A DNA stretch of 64,000 nucleotides from Rosa chinensis. Its lineage: Eukaryota; Streptophyta; Magnoliopsida; Rosales; Rosaceae. Within the stretch, counting starts at the first letter, position 1; each line of letters starts with the position of its first letter. Position numbers and translations under genes: made by a program. The stretch lies in the NCBI RefSeq assembly GCF_002994745.2, contig NC_037092.1, positions 18,405,501 to 18,469,500 on the forward strand, in the 5' to 3' direction. Below are positions 59,742 through 64,000 of this stretch, one piece after another. The notes under the pieces are model-generated. The model did not search any database. It was not told the origin of the DNA and worked only from the letters and a program-made list of their open reading frames with translations.

Positions 59742-59996
59742 TGTTTAAGGACACCTAGTTTGTGTGTTTGGCCCAAACTCTAGTTACTTATCTGATTTGT
59801 AATAGGGTTAGTCATACCGATATTCTCGGAGATATCTTCGTAGATATCCAAATTATTGTACGATTATGTTTCCTTGTAAGAGTACTCTGGTTCTATACTT
59901 GTAATCCTCAATATAAAGAGGCTCATATTATCAATGAAAGTACAACTCATTTCCCAATTCTCTCTGCTGTTCTCTGCATCCCTTTTTTCTAAAATA
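59742..59996 (+). repeat. 3' LTR of element D
   Basis: 255 bp from TGTTTAAGG to CTAAAATA, with TATA region CAATATAAAGAGG near 59922. A polypurine tract AAGGGGGAG is directly before it. Confidence 0.85.
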
Positions 59997-60001
59997 GAAG
60001 C

Positions 60002-61457
60002 ATCACTTGCTCTGATAAACTGGTCATTAATGCAGTCATGTGAACATTTTCTTATTTGGTTACTATGTATGTGAAGTTCACATGTGGGAGCCTTGGACAT
60101 CACGTCTTTTTCACTAATAATTAGAAAAATACAACTATAGGGGGGGTGGGTGGGGATGTAATACCAAAATCCCGTGAATGAAAATGAAGAAGTTCAAGAA
60201 AAACAATATAAAGTATTAAGAATAAGTGTTGCTACAATGTGGTTTGATCCATATGGTAGAACTACTTCCATTTAGTATTATACAATACTGCTCTCAAGTA
60301 CATGAATTTTGGAAATGATTTGGTAGCAGATAAAAGCAAAAAGTTTTTTCGTTGAATTCAACTTGATTGGAAAAAAAAAAAATCAAAATTTCATATTTTC
60401 TCTATGAAAATATGAGTAAAGAACTTCGTTGTCGGTGGCATACAAATTTCACAGAAATTTCGGACAAAATTTCGGTGTGAATTTTTAAATATATTGTGTG
60501 TGTAGATATTTCAGAAATTAAGAATTTCGCAGAATTGTATAGAAAAATTCAAAAAATTTCGGGAAACTTCTAACGGAAATGATATAGCATATGAATTTCA
60601 TATCGGTACTTTCAAATTACGGAAATTTCGATGGAAATTTATGTAGTTTCAGAGAAATTCTTGATGTGAACATTAGTGATCATGTGAAGTTATATAGTGG
60701 GGAAGGTACTTGTTCAAAATCTTACCAAACACTAATCCTACTAGAGCCTATTCCATGTATGTAGCTATAGTGCATAAGCACTAGCGAGTCAACGGTTATT
60801 ACTCGTGGCGACTTTCTTCCGCCTTTGCGCCACCTCTGATCATGAAACGGAGTCCAAAAAGACCCCTTGGTCTCATCTAGCCGCTGCCCAAGCTCCAGCA
60901 CCCTCCAACCGCCCACATAGGCATATCGAAGAAGAGAACTTAAACAAATTGCAACTAGGTTCTTCCTCCTCCGGCCATCTCGATCTTTGTCACTATTTGG
61001 CTTGTATTCCTCTCTACCTTGCGGTTCTAACGCCGCCAATCATGCAGATCGAATCGATCTCACGTTGGAGTATTAAAGAGGATAACTGAAACGGTTGCAA
61101 CTGGGTTCTTCCTCATCCGACGACCTCGAGCTCCGTCACAATTTAGGTTGTGTTCCTCTCTTTTCTTGTGGTTTCAACCCCGCCAACCACGCACATCGAA
61201 TCTATCCGTGGAAGGATAAAGCATAATTGAAAAATCTTGTTCGATCTAAAACCTTTTGAGGTAAATTCTTCATTCTGGGGTCGTCTTGGGTACCTTGATG
61301 TATGTCATACCCTTATTTTTTTATTTTTTTTACTTTTAGTAAATTAATATAGTGGAAACCTACTAAACTGGTCAACATGTTACCAAATTAAATATCGACA
61401 TGTGTCATTTAAAAAAAATAAAATTTACCATATTAACAACACACTCTTTCTTGATAT
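60002..61457. other. Non-coding stretch with a small tandem duplication
   Basis: No gene is recognised. An imperfect 146-bp tandem duplication lies at about 60949-61240 (TTGCAACTAGGTTCTTCCTC at 60949 and TTGCAACTGGGTTCTTCCTC at 61095). Frames of about 95-105 codons over 60720-61090 on both strands overlap it and look accidental. Confidence 0.4.
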
Positions 61458-61468
61458 GTAACATTGTT

Positions 61469-61600
61469 TTTTTTTTTTTTAGACTATGGACGACAATGTA
61501 ACTCCCCACCCCACCCCATCCCTAATGTCAGTGAGATTTGAACTCGTGACCTCCACAGTGTTAGTTAGGCTAGCTAACCAACATGCCACGACTCACCGAC
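61469..61600 (-). mobile_element. tRNA-derived SINE
   Basis: On the minus strand the body has an A-box-like GTGGCATGTTGGTTAGCTAG and a B-box-like GGTCACGAGTTCAAATCTC, and it ends in a poly-A tail (poly-T at 61469-61480 on this strand). The exact 11-bp duplication GTAACATTGTT flanks it (61458-61468 and 61601-61611). Confidence 0.8.
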
Positions 61601-61829
61601 GTAACATTGTTAAAAATTATGTAACAAGTATTGTCAAAATAATAAATTACACATAGTTGAACTACAATTACGACTTATGACAACAGTTGTTGTGGTTATT
61701 GTAATTGAGTGGTCAAACATGTTAATATCATATTTGGACAACTTTTATCAAATTTAAAACCTTGATTATCAAGTGGAGAAGCTCCTTACAATACTAAGTT
61801 GTTACATATCTTTTGGTCTAATTTTAATT

Positions 61830-62016
61830 TTACCATGTTCACAACACAAATGTTGTCAGAATTGTAAAATGGTTGGTAATCTTGTAAATGGTATAGTTTT
61901 TGAAGTAATTACTACAATCAGAACAAAAGTTACTGCTTTTACACCAATAGTTGCGAGTTATGGTAAAATATGCAGTCATTGAGTAATTATTCCATTAATG
62001 GTAAAATCCCTCTTCT
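61830..62016. repeat. 185-bp repeat, unit 1 (diverged)
   Basis: It shares AGTAATTACTAC, AACAAAAGTTACTGCTTTTA and GTAAAATATGCAGTCATTG with the units at 63175-63545. Confidence 0.6.
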
Positions 62017-62035
62017 ATTAAATTGACAGGAAGCA

Positions 62036-63175
62036 TCGTAAAAAAAGAACGCGCCGCACACGCTTGGCCAGTTTCGATTCAGACGTATGCCCGGTCAGAC
62101 GGCACGCCCTCGTGGCGGCGTCGTCGGACGGGCGATAGTGGACCGAGTGTCTGGTGATAGATGGGTGTCCAGTCAGAGGGAAGACTTCACGGTGGCTTCT
62201 TCTTTTAGATCGCATAGAGGTTGCGGTGGGGGTGAGCAGCGTGGGCTGGTGTTGGCAAGAGCGAAGGGGGGATGGCGGAAGGTGCGGTTGCCTGGGGGTG
62301 ACGAGCTGGTGGAGGTGACAGCGGGTTCCGAAGGATTCAGAGCTGATCGGAATTCTCCGATCCAGATTGGGTTGTTTGGAGCCTCTTGCATCTGCAACCA
62401 TCTACCTGATTGGATCGGGTCTGTTTCCAACGGCTATGCTGACCGGCATGATGGGGAGGGCGGCGGGGTAGAGGATCGGCCTGAGATTGCTCGATGCGAT
62501 GATGGGTGAGCCTCACATGGCGGGACGATAGGATCTCTGTGCGCGATCGGGAGGAGGGGTGACGTTGGCAGCCTTCTTTCTGGGCTTGGGCTCGGTGACT
62601 GTTAGGCCTGGGCCTTGGTTTGGTTTCTGGTCCCAAAATTTGTTTCTTTTATGTTTTATTACTTTATTATGTCTTATTGCAGTTTAGTAATACGTGGCTT
62701 TATGCCGGTAATAAGTCCCTACCACTCTTTGGTAGGACGACGTGGGCTTGGTCTCGGTATGCACACTCTGTGTGCCTTGTCTGGCCTAGCGAGGCGGCGA
62801 GCTGTTTGTTTTGTCAAATGGACGCAACCTCCTAGTGACATGATGAAATTGAGTGCCGCCAGATTTATTTCCGTGCGGCAACATAGTGGGAAAGCTGTGC
62901 TATTTGTAATGATGCTTTTTCGTTATAGAGTTATCTTTCCGGTATGTCAACACTATGTCAAAGCAAATGGAGTTGCCATTCGTGCACTCTTTGCTAATTG
63001 GTGTTTGTTAGAATACATAGACTTTGTGGAGAATCTTGGTATTATTTCAGGATATTCTCTTTATGCTTCTTGTAATCCGGGGTTCAGCCTCTACATCCCC
63101 CCCCATGTATTCTGCAATTTCGTTAATCAAGGCTTGAGGGCAGCTGCACCAGCCCCATTTCAAAAAAAAATATAT
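62036..63175 (+). mobile_element. LINE-like insertion with 3' poly-A, deleted inside
   Basis: GC-rich DNA (62040-62600) contrasts sharply with the AT-rich flanks. The 3' end reads TTGAGGGCAGCTGCACCAGC then CCCATTTC and an A run, as at the 3' ends of plant LINEs. It splits the 185-bp repeat. A 207-codon frame (62615-63238) and a 140-codon frame (62087-62509) show no recognisable domain, so a 5'/3' LINE deletion derivative is a tentative reading. Confidence 0.4.
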
Positions 63176-63545
63176 ATAAAGATTTACCATTTTGACAACA
63201 AATTTGTTGTTGCTCTTGTTAAATTGTACATAAATTAGTACATTAGTTTAGGTTGAGTAATTACTATAAATAGGACAAAAGTTACCGCTTTTACATCAAT
63301 TGTTGTGATTGTGGTAAAATGTGTAGTCATTGTAGTAATCATTTCATTAATGATAAAAACATAAAGATTTACCACTCTGACAACAAATTTGTTGTCATAC
63401 TTGTTAAATTGTCTATAAATTAGTACATTAGTTTAGGTGGAGTAATTACTACAAATAGAACAAAAGTTACCGCTTTTACATCAAGTGTTGTGGGTTGTGA
63501 TAAAATATGTAGTCATTGTAGTAATAATTTCACTAAAAGTAAATA
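63176..63545. repeat. 185-bp tandem repeat, units 2 and 3
   Basis: GATTTACCATTTTGACAACA at 63181 recurs as GATTTACCACTCTGACAACA at 63366, a period of 185 bp. The rest of the unit (TTAGTACATTAGTTTAGG, ACAAAAGTTACCGCTTTTAC, GTAGTCATTGTAGTAAT) is conserved between the two. Confidence 0.8.
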
Positions 63546-64000
63546 AGGTCTTCGTTAGAGTAAAGTAGATTCTCATTTGAGTAATTAAGTCCTAAAAGTG
63601 GTAATTGTAATAGGTTCTCATTAGAGTAAAGTAAATTCTCATTTGAGTAAATAAGTCCTAAAATAGGTTCTCATTTGACTACATTTAAAACAAATATTAT
63701 TTATTTTTACACTAATTGTTGTCATTGTCGTAAAATGCATGTAAAAAGAATTATATTTGGTTAAGGAAACTACTAATGATATAATTAATTGGTAATAAAG
63801 ACTACTTAACTAATACTAATTTTACGAACTTAGTTTAGAAGGTTTTTGTTTTTAATAAGGAAAAAACGTAATTTTCAATTGTGTAATTGTCCATTAATAA
63901 CAAGCATTAATCAAGCATTAATTCACTAAAAATAAAATTAATTAGTGACTATTTTACTAAAAGTAATTCGGTGAACCTAGGGTAGAAGGTTCTTTTAAAG
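63546..64000. repeat. Degenerate short repeats, AT-rich
   Basis: Units of about 65 bp with GTTAGAGTAAAGTAGATTCT, CATTTGAGTAA and AAGTCCTAAAA recur at 63554, 63620 and 63665. The remainder to the window end is AT-rich with no gene. Confidence 0.5.

Larger units (their letters stand above)
50179..59996 (+). mobile_element. Ty1/copia element D, heavily nested and deleted
   Basis: The 5' LTR starts at 50179 (TGTTTAAAGACAAC) and ends at 54237 after large insertions; the 3' LTR is 59742-59996 (TGTTTAAGGACACC to CTAAAATA, with the final CA changed to TA). The flanks GAAAC and GAAGC (50174-50178, 59997-60001) are a near-match duplication. A half-tRNA-type primer site is at 54238-54251. Gag is present with its zinc knuckle, but integrase, reverse transcriptase and RNase H are deleted: pre-integrase sequence joins the 3' leader at about 59681. 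It is the same family as B and C and the most decayed. Confidence 0.85.

Noticed and set aside
61469..61600. Possible tRNA gene
   Set aside because: A- and B-box-like words are present, but there is no cloverleaf; poly-A and target duplication show a SINE.
62615..63238. 207-codon plus-strand frame
   Set aside because: No recognisable domain; it runs through the poly-A end of the LINE-like insertion into the AT-rich repeat.

Overview
The window is nuclear DNA from a flowering plant, most likely a eudicot. The support is GT-AG introns in phase-consistent genes, plant-specific genes (a plastid-type FTSH12 metalloprotease, a plant SKP1, an LRR receptor kinase of the MIK2 type) and plant transposon families. 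A member of the rose family is a guess from the style of the repeats, not something the sequence proves.

Layout. Positions 1-4549 hold the 5' part of a Ty1/copia element on the minus strand (element A); it carries an unrecognised broken reading frame between its primer site and gag, and a fold-back MITE inside a TA microsatellite. Positions 4550-7717 are LINE debris and a probable Helitron that contains a hAT element and a second, half-deleted MITE copy. Positions 8053-12830 are two diverged tandem copies of a receptor-kinase 5' region, each with only a relic of the gene start; the third unit is a nearly complete LRR receptor kinase at 12921-16008 with a one-base frameshift near its C-terminus. 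Positions 17043-23528 are a young copia insertion (element B). Positions 24121-40355 are a gene island: an SKP1-like gene (-), DEAD-box helicase RH36 (-), a peroxisomal 2,4-dienoyl-CoA reductase (+) and the 19-exon FTSH12 gene (-). From 40516 to the end the DNA is again dominated by transposons: a MULE-type MITE in the FTSH12 upstream region, copia element C (41052-49850) holding two hAT elements, and copia element D (50179-59996) holding a 2.45-kb gypsy-type solo LTR, a 2.8-kb MULE and other fragments. After that come a tRNA-derived SINE, a 185-bp tandem repeat and a LINE-like insertion.

How things fit together. The cellular genes are not an operon-like unit, but RH36 and the dienoyl-CoA reductase are divergent and share only 240 bp between start codons. 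Their roles are separate: SKP1 in SCF ubiquitin ligases, RH36 in pre-rRNA processing, the reductase in peroxisomal beta-oxidation of unsaturated fatty acids, and FTSH12 in the inner-envelope AAA motor of chloroplasts. Elements B, C and D are one copia family. They share a primer-binding site that matches the anticodon arm of tRNA-Ile(IAU) instead of the usual initiator-Met acceptor end, and a probable intron in the 5' leader. Element C also shows a probable gag-pol intron. These are the most interesting signals in the window. Most nested insertions have boundaries supported by matching target-site duplications.
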